DNA of 64,000 nucleotides from Ndongobacter massiliensis (GTDB lineage Bacteria > Bacillota > Clostridia > Tissierellales > Peptoniphilaceae): positions 1,618,840-1,682,839 of the forward strand of contig NZ_LT635480.1 of the NCBI RefSeq assembly GCF_900120375.1, read 5' to 3'. The translations under genes and the position numbers were made by a program. Shown here piece after piece: positions 26,301 to 33,546 of the stretch (the stretch's first letter is position 1; the number at the start of each line of letters is the position of its first letter). Under the pieces are notes generated by a model. That model was not told where the DNA came from. It was given only the letters and a program-made list of their open reading frames with translations, and did no database searches.

Positions 26301-26858
26301 CTTGTATTAGACACGGAGGTTTATTCCAATACAGGAGGACAAACCTCGAAAGCGACGGGTACCGGTGCGGTGGCTAAGTTCTCGGCAGGCGGTAAAAGGA
26401 CCAAGAAAAAGGATCTGGGCCGAATGATGTCAACATATGGGTATGTCTATGTTGCACAGGTGGCGATCGGCGCCAATCCGCAGCACACCTTGACCGCTAT
26501 CCGTGAAGCGGAAGCATTTCCCGGACCGTCACTCATTATCTGCTATGCACCGTGCATTGAGCATGGCATGAAGTGCGGCATGGGACTGCAGCAGCAGGAG
26601 CAGAAGCGCGCGGTAGAAATTGGATATTGGCCGCTTTACCGGTACAATCCGTTAAGAAAAGAGCAAGGAGAGAATCCGTTTATTCTTGACTCGAAAGAAC
26701 CGAAAGAAGGCTTTAGAGACTTCTTGACTTCTCAAAACCGGTATGCTTCTTTAGCACTGGCATTTCCGGAAGAGGCGGAAAAGCTCTATGCAAAGGCAGA
26801 ACAAGAAGCTATGGAGCGGTACCGGGAATACAAAATATTGTCCGAGCAAGAGATTTGA
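23343..26858 (+). CDS. nifJ: Pyruvate:ferredoxin (flavodoxin) oxidoreductase
   Basis: The protein has 1171 residues, normal for the single-chain enzyme, from ATG 23343 (CGGAGG upstream; earlier in-frame ATG lacks a site). The N-terminal domain shows IYPITPSSPMAEHVD. Two 4Fe-4S clusters lie near residues 691-705 (CIQCNQCSLHCPHA) and 748-760 (CTGCGVCANICP). The TPP domain is in the C-terminal third (CAGCGETPYIKL; GGDGWAYDIGFGGLDQV; DTEVYSNTGGQTSKAT). It decarboxylates pyruvate to acetyl-CoA and reduces ferredoxin or flavodoxin. It leads an operon with an AbfD-family dehydratase 16 bases downstream, an unusual partner. Confidence 0.97.
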   Translation: MSIKKALMDGNEAAAYISYAFTEVAGIYPITPSSPMAEHVDAWAAHGKKNVFGQRVKVVEMQSEGGAAGAVHGSLQAGALTTTYTASQGLLLMVPNMYKIAGEMLPGVFHVSARTLSAHALSIFGDHSDVMGVRSTGFALLASSSPQEVMDLGAVSHLAAIDCSMPFLHFFDGFRTSHEIQKIDLLQYEDLKPLINEKSLDAFRKKSLNPERPVTRGTTVNPDIFFQCREACNEVYEEIPAIVENYMEKINQLTGRDYGLFNYYGNHEAESVVIAMGSVAQTAREAIDYLLEKKEKVGLLEVHLYRPFSNKHFLRALPKSVKKIAVLDRTKEPGSTGEPLYQDVCTVMKTTNPEVAIYGGRYGLSSKDTTPGQIIAVFDNLKKDAPKNNFTIGIVDDVTHTSLELHETMNFKPEGQMEAVFWGMGSDGTVGANKNSIKIIGESTDLKCQAYFVYDSKKSGGLTQSHLRFGSSDIRSPYLVQEADFVACHNPSYLTKYDMLHNLKKGGVFLLNCPWETEEIAAHLPEAFKREILEKEIEFYVIDATKLAQKIGLGQRTNTILQSAFFRLCPVIPLEDAIRQMKKAIYDTYFIKKGEKVVNMNYQAVEEGYKNIQKVELDPAQIQADDLQLPDQGKPEFITEVVDVMNHQKGDSLPVSVMKKYGLEDGTWPAGTSQYEKRGAAVMVPTWISKNCIQCNQCSLHCPHAAIRPFLLNEEEAKGLSEGTETVAARVKSEESYQLRIQVSPYDCTGCGVCANICPAKTKALVMKDFEETIEEHKNWMYLTQNVSEKPEMGSDKNVKESQFLRPYFEFSGACAGCGETPYIKLVSQLFGDHMYVANASGCSSAYSASTPSTPYCKDTRGYGPSWAMSLFEDNAEYAFGMLMGQKAIRERIKATVEKLVEKGVAEKEGKAYLESFDDKKESRKTSDALLAALANVDAPEAEFILQNKEYVAKKSVWAIGGDGWAYDIGFGGLDQVLASGEDINILVLDTEVYSNTGGQTSKATGTGAVAKFSAGGKRTKKKDLGRMMSTYGYVYVAQVAIGANPQHTLTAIREAEAFPGPSLIICYAPCIEHGMKCGMGLQQQEQKRAVEIGYWPLYRYNPLRKEQGENPFILDSKEPKEGFRDFLTSQNRYASLALAFPEEAEKLYAKAEQEAMERYREYKILSEQEI

Positions 26859-26874
26859 AAGGGAGGTGGGCTCT

Positions 26875-28353
26875 ATGATGACAGCAGCGGAATATATTGA
26901 CAGTTTAAGAAAGATGAACACAAGAGTGTATATGTTTGGCGAGCGTGTTGAAAACTGGGTGGATAATCTGATTATTCGACCATCCATCAATTCCGTCGCC
27001 ATGACCTATGCGCTGGCACAAGATCCGAAATATGCGGATATTATGACAACGAAATCAAGTTTGACGGGAAAGACGATCAATCGTTTTACGCATTTGCACC
27101 AATCCCCGGACGATTTGGTTGCAAAAGTAAAGATGCAGCGTTTGTTAGGACAAAAAACGGCAAGTTGTTTTCAGCGCTGTGTCGGAATGGATGGCTTTAA
27201 TGCTGTTTATTCTACGACCTTCGACATCGATGAGAAGTTTGGAACGGACTATCATGAAAGATTTAAAAAATTCATGATAATGGTTCAGGATCAGGATTTG
27301 ACCGTAGACGGAGCGATGACGGACCCGAAGGGGGACCGCTCATTAGCACCGCATGCGCAGCCGGACCCCGATATGTATGTGCACGTTGTCGAGCGCCGGT
27401 CGGACGGCATTGTCGTCTGCGGAGCCAAAGCGCATCAAACGGGAGCGCTGAACAGTCACTGGCATTTGTTCATGCCCACCATCTCGATGCGTGAAGCGGA
27501 TAAAGATTGGGCACTCAGCTTCGCCTGCCCCAGTGACGCGGAAGGATTGTACATGATTTACGGGCGGCAATCCTGCGATACGCGCAAGTTGGAGGAGCCG
27601 CATGATATTGATGCTGGAAACTTCAAATTCGGTGGGCAGGAAGCGCTTGTTGTCTTGGACAATGTATTTATTCCGAACGAATATATCTTCATGGATGGAG
27701 AATGGGAATTCAGCGGTTCTCTAGTAGAGCGGTTTGCCGGCTATCATCGTCAAAGCTACGGCGGCTGTAAAACAGGCGTTGGCGATGTTATTATTGGTGC
27801 GGCGGCTTTGATGGCGGAATATAATGGTGTGGAATCGGCAAGTCATATTAAAGACAAGCTGATCGAGATGACACATTTGAACGAGACCATGTACGGATGC
27901 GGCATAGCCTGCTCTTGCCAAGGCTGTGCGACAAAGGCGGGAAACTTTGAGGTAGATCAAATGCTTGCCAATGTGTGCAAGCAGAATGTGACTCGCTTTC
28001 CGTATGAAATCGCTCGTTTAGCGGAAGATATTGCGGGTGGAGCTTTGGTGACCTTACCGTCACAGAAAGACTTTGCCAGCGATACGGTGGTACAGGCGGA
28101 TGGAGAAACCTTAGGGGAAATCTGCAAGAAATATTTGTGCGGTGTAAATGGCGGAGCTTCCGAAGAGCGCCAGAAGGTTTTGCGCTTCCTGGAAAACATC
28201 TGTTTGGGAACCGCAGCTGTGGGTTACCGCACCGAATCATTACACGGAGCAGGCTCGCCCCAGGCACAGAGAATCATGATTGGACGCCAGGCAGACTTTG
28301 CATCGAAGAAGAAAATGGCAAAGAGCATTACGAATGTGAGCGACGAAAGCTGA
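26875..28353 (+). CDS. 4-hydroxybutyryl-CoA dehydratase (AbfD) family enzyme
   Basis: The protein has 492 residues; GGGAGG precedes ATG 26875. It belongs to the HpaB/AbfD flavoprotein family. All four ligands of the AbfD 4Fe-4S cluster are conserved: Cys98 and Cys102 (CFQRCVG), His291 and Cys298 (HRQSYGGC), each one residue off the Clostridium aminobutyricum numbering (99, 103, 292, 299). This favours the oxygen-sensitive radical dehydratase over the aerobic hydroxylase, which lacks the cluster. The known reaction turns 4-hydroxybutyryl-CoA into crotonyl-CoA. No CoA-transferase, 4-hydroxybutyrate dehydrogenase or crotonase is nearby, so substrate is uncertain. Confidence 0.85.
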   Translation: MMTAAEYIDSLRKMNTRVYMFGERVENWVDNLIIRPSINSVAMTYALAQDPKYADIMTTKSSLTGKTINRFTHLHQSPDDLVAKVKMQRLLGQKTASCFQRCVGMDGFNAVYSTTFDIDEKFGTDYHERFKKFMIMVQDQDLTVDGAMTDPKGDRSLAPHAQPDPDMYVHVVERRSDGIVVCGAKAHQTGALNSHWHLFMPTISMREADKDWALSFACPSDAEGLYMIYGRQSCDTRKLEEPHDIDAGNFKFGGQEALVVLDNVFIPNEYIFMDGEWEFSGSLVERFAGYHRQSYGGCKTGVGDVIIGAAALMAEYNGVESASHIKDKLIEMTHLNETMYGCGIACSCQGCATKAGNFEVDQMLANVCKQNVTRFPYEIARLAEDIAGGALVTLPSQKDFASDTVVQADGETLGEICKKYLCGVNGGASEERQKVLRFLENICLGTAAVGYRTESLHGAGSPQAQRIMIGRQADFASKKKMAKSITNVSDES

Positions 28354-28395
28354 TCGCATAGAAAATTAAATAGCTTGTAGGAAAGAGGAGAGGAT

Positions 28396-29142
28396 ATGAG
28401 TGGCGAAAATGTATATGTCGAAGAATTGAAGCGGCGGCAACGGGAAAATCCTTTTGTACGGTTATCGGACGCGATCTATGATGTGTTGTTGGATGCCATT
28501 CTATCCTCTCATTTTCAACAGGGTGAAAAACTGAATATCTCAGATATCGCCGATGCCATGCAGGCAAGCAGGACACCTGTAATCAGCGCGGTTGAAAAAT
28601 TAACAAAAGACGGTTTAATTTGTAAACACCGAGAAGTGGGCGGCTATCGATCCTACGAGGTATTCAAAATTGACAAGGAATCCCTAGCCAGTTTGTTTGT
28701 GGCGCGAAAAGCCATTGAAGTGACGGCTGCAGGGATTTGCGCTTCCCGACGTGCCGTGATTGATCTGAAGAGTATGAAAAGCTTGGCACTGGATTTTAAA
28801 GTTACATGGGATACGATTAGCAAAAGTGGACAGCATAATCAGACGAATTTGGAAAAATCACAATTGGATTATCGCTTTCATGAACTCATCATTTTATCGA
28901 CAGAAAATGAGTATTTGATTGAAATGTTCAAGTCCATTGAGAAAAAGTTGAAGTTTTTTTCCTTGCGAACCTGTGATTTTGTTTCGGATGAAAAGAACAA
29001 AACCAATTTCAGCATCTTGTCGAGTCAGCATGAAAGTATATTTCTTGCGATTGAAACGGGAATTCCAAGTCTGGCAGAAAGGGCAATGGGAGATCATATC
29101 GACTTTTGCCATAGCAGATGTTTGAGTATTCGAAAAATTTAA
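28396..29142 (+). CDS. GntR family regulator (FCD-type)
   Basis: The protein has 248 residues with AAGAGGAGAGG before ATG 28396. An N-terminal winged helix (LSDAIYDVLLDAILSSHFQQGEKLNISDIADAMQASRTPVISAVEKLTKDGLI) is followed by an all-helical FCD-like effector domain (about 95-240) with VARKAIEVTAAG and YRFHELIILSTENEYLIEM. Such regulators sense organic acids. It is the last gene of the PFOR-dehydratase operon and faces the second operon downstream, so it probably controls both. A terminator follows. Confidence 0.88.
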   Translation: MSGENVYVEELKRRQRENPFVRLSDAIYDVLLDAILSSHFQQGEKLNISDIADAMQASRTPVISAVEKLTKDGLICKHREVGGYRSYEVFKIDKESLASLFVARKAIEVTAAGICASRRAVIDLKSMKSLALDFKVTWDTISKSGQHNQTNLEKSQLDYRFHELIILSTENEYLIEMFKSIEKKLKFFSLRTCDFVSDEKNKTNFSILSSQHESIFLAIETGIPSLAERAMGDHIDFCHSRCLSIRKI

Positions 29143-29170
29143 GTCAATTTTAACGATGAGTTTTTAACAA

Positions 29171-29216
29171 AGTATCGTCTCAGCAACCGTTTCAAAAAGG
29201 GACGATGCTTTTTTGA
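29171..29216 (+). terminator. Terminator after gntR
   Basis: AGTATCGTCTC pairs with GGGACGATGCTT across an 18-base loop (two G-T pairs), followed by a T-run (TTTTTTG). Confidence 0.75.
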
Positions 29217-29506
29217 TGTTTTCCACAAAAACGCAAGCTGTTATCCGGAGAAAAAACAGAGCATCCTATTTTTAAGAAGGAAAGAGGTTTTCTAAATATT
29301 TACTTTTGCTATCCCTATCACGACATTGCACTCAAAAAGCTAAAAAAAAACGTTCGAACTAAAAATTTAAATTTAAAACAGTCATAGTTGAGATGAAAAA
29401 TTAGTGAATGACCTTATTTAGACACGTACTCGGTCATACATATATATTTAAAACTGAGGTCTAATCAATTATTATTCTAAATCCTATTGAAGAGATGGAG
29501 GGGAAA
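29217..29506 (+). promoter_or_regulatory. AT-rich control region of the unknown/TRAP operon
   Basis: About 290 bases without a gene. It contains ATTTAAATTTAAA near 29365 and a separated inverted repeat ATGACC (29408-29413) / GGTCAT (29432-29437) that could be a GntR-family operator. No clear -35/-10 pair could be fixed by eye. Role inferred from position between the regulator and the operon. Confidence 0.4.
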
Positions 29507-29890
29507 ATGTTTTTAATGCATACGAAGTTGCCGGAATTTTACAGAAAACTAAAAGAAGCGGCAGCACAAGAAGGTCCACGACCGAAGGATTGTACGATTA
29601 CCGGCTTGGAGAATTACAAGTCAGCAAAAATGCAATCGTTAAGAACCGGTAAAATTGAACAATCCGTTGCAAAGATGGCACGTAAAGAGGATGTTGAAAG
29701 AATTGAAGTTACAGTCATGGATCGCGCTCCGGAAACGATGCACCAAGCGGTGATTCGCGGATTTGATAAAGATGGGAATGTCAATCATGCCATTTTAGAG
29801 ACCATTAACATCCTTACCGGAACCGAGGAAATTTTGCTGGGGGACTGCCCGGATATTGAGGACAATCGTTCTCCTCTAGGTGGGCACTGA
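29507..29890 (+). CDS. Unrecognised 127-residue protein, first gene of TRAP operon
   Basis: I do not recognise the family. Start ATG 29507 is chosen because GGAGGGG lies 5 bases before it; ATG 29495 and 29516 are alternatives. The N-terminal third is charged (HTKLPEFYRKLKEAA), the middle has MARKEDVERIEVTVMDRAPE, and the end is acidic (LLGDCPDIEDNRSP) with one Cys. No membrane segment or signal. It looks like a small soluble cytoplasmic subunit. It is followed after 55 bases by the 345-residue unknown and probably belongs to the same enzyme or maturation system. Confidence 0.7.
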   Translation: MFLMHTKLPEFYRKLKEAAAQEGPRPKDCTITGLENYKSAKMQSLRTGKIEQSVAKMARKEDVERIEVTVMDRAPETMHQAVIRGFDKDGNVNHAILETINILTGTEEILLGDCPDIEDNRSPLGGH

Positions 29891-29945
29891 TTATCATAAC
29901 GCGGATTCTATAGCGTGAAGTTACTTTAGTTATCAAGGAGGAAAT

Positions 29946-30983
29946 ATGGAATTAAAATATCGTTTAATACCGGAAGGCGATTGGTGCGGAATCTATGTTC
30001 CGATTTCTGTTGCTCTGGTAGATTATGAAGACGTGCAAAAATTAGGCATTAGTACGTATGAAGCGTGTCAAGCAATTGCAAAGACGATTGACGGGCCCGC
30101 TGCGATTAACATTTGGGATTTAAAAACGGCTGTGACGACAACGAGCGATGGTGTCATGATCGACGGCTCCATTGTCGCGATGGCATCCAGTGACCGCGGG
30201 AAGATCAATAAAGAATTCGGCTATGCGGAAATGCTTGAAATCCCTTGGGGTTCGGAGACCTGCAAAACCCTGCTGGAAACGGAGCCACATCAGTTACAGT
30301 GGAAAGAAAACTATCCGGGACGCAGAATGTTAACGCATCCGAAAAACTTGAAAATCCCCGTTCATCAGGCAACGATCACCGGCAGGGCCGGAAATAACAA
30401 CTCCGCGACGGAGATGATGCACTATATCAATATGGAAGAGTTGTTGATGCCTTTAATCGGTCAGCTTGAATTGTTGCGCGACGGAAACGTAGAAGTCGGA
30501 AAGACTGGTAAAGTGATTTCGGTAGGCATCGGTATGGTGACGGCGGAAGAGTACGGACGCATTGTGCCGCACGGCCAATTTCCTACAGGCAACAGCGCCC
30601 ATAGCTCCGGAAAATATGCTCAAACATTGAAATCGCATATCCCCGTCATTGCTGCGGATAAGTCGGTGTTGGCAAAATACATCATTGACACCTTAAAATT
30701 GGGCCTGCAACCGGGCCGTGATTTTGGCGCGTCTCCGGCAGTGGTTTCGGTGGCAAGGCATATGAAAGATGCCGTTGTTGCGGGAGAATGCATAGGAAAA
30801 GAAGCCTATGAAGAAATGGAATCCGTAGGATTTTCAAAAGAGTGGATGCTTAGTAAGGGCGAGATCATGAGTGAAGAAGAGATTATTAAGCATGCGCATG
30901 AAATTATACCGGGCATTGAAAATTCCGTTCGTCACAAAGCTAGTGAAGTAACAAAACTTTGTTTTGCGCCCATTGAGAAGTAA
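29946..30983 (+). CDS. Unrecognised 345-residue soluble protein, probable enzyme
   Basis: I cannot assign a family. A strong site (AAGGAGGAA) precedes ATG 29946. The chain looks like a globular cytoplasmic enzyme without signal or membrane helices. Likely active-site stretches are GDWCGIYVPIS near the N-terminus, the polar TGRAGNNNSATEMMHY in the middle and HGQFPTGNSAHSSGKYA after it, plus LGLQPGRDFGASPAVVSVARHM. The density of Gly, Asn, Ser and His there suggests ligand binding. It shares an operon with a MoaB-like protein, two small unknowns and a TRAP transporter, so it probably acts on the imported substrate. Confidence 0.75.
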   Translation: MELKYRLIPEGDWCGIYVPISVALVDYEDVQKLGISTYEACQAIAKTIDGPAAINIWDLKTAVTTTSDGVMIDGSIVAMASSDRGKINKEFGYAEMLEIPWGSETCKTLLETEPHQLQWKENYPGRRMLTHPKNLKIPVHQATITGRAGNNNSATEMMHYINMEELLMPLIGQLELLRDGNVEVGKTGKVISVGIGMVTAEEYGRIVPHGQFPTGNSAHSSGKYAQTLKSHIPVIAADKSVLAKYIIDTLKLGLQPGRDFGASPAVVSVARHMKDAVVAGECIGKEAYEEMESVGFSKEWMLSKGEIMSEEEIIKHAHEIIPGIENSVRHKASEVTKLCFAPIEK

Positions 30984-31013
30984 TTTGGAGAGACGGTTGC
31001 GAGAGGCTGTACT

Positions 31014-31379
31014 ATGAACAAAAGTGCGGATATTTATGTCAATGTAGATAAAACCGTTGTAAGAATTACCGGCATTTCCGTGAAGGGATTAAACATTAAC
31101 CAGCTGGAGGCCTTACTGCAGGAAAAGTTGAAGAGCATGGTCCGAATTATCGGCGTTACGGGAGATTCGTTGGAAATGGATTTGTACGGCGTTGAAGAGG
31201 AGTCCATTTTGCGTAATGCCGAGGGGCTTGTTCATGCCATCTCTCTCGCAGACGGGATCACCATTACCGATTTAACAGAGTTAAGTCACGTTGAGAAAAT
31301 AAAAAGCGTCGATATTGACCATATCCCTGCGTATGAGCCGAATGGATGTCAGGGCATGCGGTGGCACAATGAAGTATAA
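31014..31379 (+). CDS. Unrecognised 121-residue protein
   Basis: I do not recognise this family. It is a compact alpha/beta protein: DIYVNVDKTVVRITGISVKG, a helix INQLEALLQEKLKSMV, then RIIGVTGDSLEMDLYGVEEE and a second helical part. There is one Cys near the end (PNGCQGMRWH). It overlaps the next gene by 11 bases, implying coupled translation with the MoaB-like protein. It may be a small subunit or assembly factor. Confidence 0.72.
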   Translation: MNKSADIYVNVDKTVVRITGISVKGLNINQLEALLQEKLKSMVRIIGVTGDSLEMDLYGVEEESILRNAEGLVHAISLADGITITDLTELSHVEKIKSVDIDHIPAYEPNGCQGMRWHNEV

Positions 31380-31926
31380 AACCATCGATATTATCCCAAC
31401 CGGGAATGAGTTAAGAAGCGGAACCGTATTAGATACTGATTCGCCTATGATCATGCAACAACTGCTCCAAATGGATCCGAATTGCCTGATTCGGCGGTGG
31501 CCTGTTGTTGATGATGAAGAGGAAACAATTTTGATGCAATTGCAGGAAGCCGTTAGCAAAGAGGCGGATATCATTATTGTCATAGGCGGATCGGGAAGCG
31601 GGCACTTGCACAGTAAAATTTTAGGCAAGGATTACACGCATTCGGTTATTGATGGGTTTTTAGATCAAGGCGCGTCCGCAGCCATATATGGGAAAAACGG
31701 GCATATGTGGAGTCGTTTAATCTGCGGAAAAAAAGACAAATGCTTCATTTTCAATCTTCCGGGCCCATACAGTGAAGCGGAAGCAACGATACAAGCCTTC
31801 TGTAAACTGTATCAAGAAGGCGCGTCCATGGAACAGATCAATGAAGGCATGGCAAAGGTATTGGTGCAACAGTATGGTATGGACGCAGCAATAGAGACTG
31901 TGGAATATCAACGAATCAAAAAATGA
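31369..31926 (+). CDS. MoaB/MogA-fold protein (molybdopterin-binding-like), divergent
   Basis: The protein has 185 residues from ATG 31369, overlapping the previous gene. DIIPTGNELRSGTVLDTDSPMIMQQLL at the N-terminus is the MoCF/CinA-type opening. The family loop TTGGTG is here IGGSGSGHLHSKI, so the usual Thr and following Asp are changed. FNLPGPYSEAEATIQAF matches the later LPGxPxE segment. No molybdenum-cofactor genes or molybdoenzyme are near, so a repurposed nucleotide or pterin-like ligand role is likelier than Moco synthesis. This is inference. Confidence 0.75.
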   Translation: MKYKTIDIIPTGNELRSGTVLDTDSPMIMQQLLQMDPNCLIRRWPVVDDEEETILMQLQEAVSKEADIIIVIGGSGSGHLHSKILGKDYTHSVIDGFLDQGASAAIYGKNGHMWSRLICGKKDKCFIFNLPGPYSEAEATIQAFCKLYQEGASMEQINEGMAKVLVQQYGMDAAIETVEYQRIKK

Positions 31927-31954
31927 TGATTTCGCAACTGATTAGGAGAGATGT

Positions 31955-32992
31955 ATGAAAAAAATAGTAAGTTGGTTTTTTGTGGCAGGTTTGTGCTTAT
32001 TGGGACTTATTGGCTGTAATAATTCGCAATCTGCCGACGGTGAGATGCAGCCGAAAATCATCCGCTTGACGCATTGCCAGGCAGATGGGCATCCCATTGA
32101 TGAAGGCGCGGATTTATTTGCAGAATTGGTGCACGAGCGCACAAACGGCAGGCTGGAAGTCCAGGTTTTCCCGGCAAATATGTTGGGACCGGAGTCCGTT
32201 ACGCGTGATATGGTCAAAGAGGGCAGTGTGGACATGGTGTTGCTCGGATCCGCCGCAAACAACTATAACGGTGCGCAAGACTTGGCATCCTGTTTCTATT
32301 TGATGCGTAGCATTGAAGAATGTGATTACATGTTTTTAGACAGTGCTTGGGCAAAAAAATATTTATACCCCGACTACTTAGAAAACAACCATGTGGTTTA
32401 CCTGGACAGCTGGTCACAATCCCCTCGCCAAACCATGGCAACCAAAGAATTTACAACCCCGGAAGAATTGAGCTCCATCAAATTGAGAATGCCGGCAGGA
32501 ATTCCGATGTGGGAGAGAGGTTACAGCCTCATGGGAGCCATGACGGTTACCTTGGGATTGGACGATGCGTTTTCAGGTCTTCAGCAGGGTGTCTGCGACG
32601 GTGTGGAAGGTCCCATTGATCAGCTCAGCTTCTATTCCTTCCAGGAAGTCGCGAAAAATTTGATTTTGACGAATCATAACTATTATTCTTATCAGGCACT
32701 TATGAATGAAAAGTCCTTTAATTCGCTCTCGGAAGAAGATCAACAAATCATTCGCGAAAGCATTGTTGAAGCGGGCAAACACGCCGGAGAGCTACGCGAT
32801 CAGCTTACGGAGTCCATTGTCGAAGATATGAAGGCAGCGGGCGTGAACGTGATTACCCTTACCGATGAGCAGTTGGATGTATTTGCGGACAAAGCGCTTC
32901 AAGTCGTAGAAGAGAATATGGATCGCTGGGGACAGGAATGCTACGATGAGTTCATTGCGGAATTGAATGAATTTCGCGCCGCGCATAAGTAG
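31955..32992 (+). CDS. dctP: TRAP transporter solute-binding protein (DctP), lipoprotein
   Basis: The protein has 345 residues with a lipobox LIGC (Cys near residue 22), so it is anchored outside the cytoplasmic membrane. HPIDEGADLFAELVHERTNGRLEVQVFPANMLG is the classic DctP opening. LSSIKLRMPAGIPMWERG carries the conserved Arg that binds the substrate carboxylate. It would capture an organic acid (C4-dicarboxylate-type or related) for the DctQM permease encoded next. AGGAGAG precedes the start. Confidence 0.94.
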   Translation: MKKIVSWFFVAGLCLLGLIGCNNSQSADGEMQPKIIRLTHCQADGHPIDEGADLFAELVHERTNGRLEVQVFPANMLGPESVTRDMVKEGSVDMVLLGSAANNYNGAQDLASCFYLMRSIEECDYMFLDSAWAKKYLYPDYLENNHVVYLDSWSQSPRQTMATKEFTTPEELSSIKLRMPAGIPMWERGYSLMGAMTVTLGLDDAFSGLQQGVCDGVEGPIDQLSFYSFQEVAKNLILTNHNYYSYQALMNEKSFNSLSEEDQQIIRESIVEAGKHAGELRDQLTESIVEDMKAAGVNVITLTDEQLDVFADKALQVVEENMDRWGQECYDEFIAELNEFRAAHK

Positions 32993-33018
32993 CAAATACG
33001 TGATTAATGGAGAATACT

Positions 33019-33531
33019 ATGTTGAAATTATTGCAAAAAATCGATAAGTTTTTTGTTAAAGTATGTAATGCATTTTTAGTGTTCACAGTTGTAACTATGG
33101 TGGGCATGGTCGTTTGGGGAGTTATTTGTCGATATTTGTTACACTCCTCCGCACCGTACGCCGAAGAATTTGCACGCTTGGCCATTGTGTGGTGTATTTT
33201 GATCGGTGGAGCCATGGCTGTTCGCGGGAATGAACACATTCGAGTAGAATCTCTGGTACATATTTTGCCGAGAGGTCTGCAGATTGCATTAGAGTTTGCT
33301 TCACATGTTTTAGTGCTGATTTTCAGCTTCGTTATCATGTGGTACGGATTTATTTACACCGGACAAACGATCAATGATATTACGACTTCTCTTGGATACA
33401 GCAGAAGTGTGTTTTTCCTGCCCACGGCATTGGCGGGCCTCATCATGCTCGTTTATTCCATCGCCAATATTTGCCTATTAGTTTATAACACGGCAAACCA
33501 TAAACAGGTCACTTTAAAGTCTCAGGAATAG
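33019..33531 (+). CDS. dctQ: TRAP transporter small permease (DctQ)
   Basis: The protein has 170 residues from ATG 33019, preferred over ATG 33007 because GGAGA lies 5 bases before it. Four hydrophobic segments are visible (about 15-40, 48-70, 88-112, 128-152) with the DctQ signature VVWGVICRYLLHSSAPYAEEFARLAIVWCILIGGA. It forms the small membrane component that scaffolds DctM. Confidence 0.92.
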   Translation: MLKLLQKIDKFFVKVCNAFLVFTVVTMVGMVVWGVICRYLLHSSAPYAEEFARLAIVWCILIGGAMAVRGNEHIRVESLVHILPRGLQIALEFASHVLVLIFSFVIMWYGFIYTGQTINDITTSLGYSRSVFFLPTALAGLIMLVYSIANICLLVYNTANHKQVTLKSQE

Positions 33532-33546
33532 AGAGGGTAAATAATC

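Noticed and set aside
26875-28353. Annotation as 4-hydroxyphenylacetate 3-monooxygenase
   Set aside because: All four Fe-S ligands of the anaerobic dehydratase are present and the context is strictly anaerobic.
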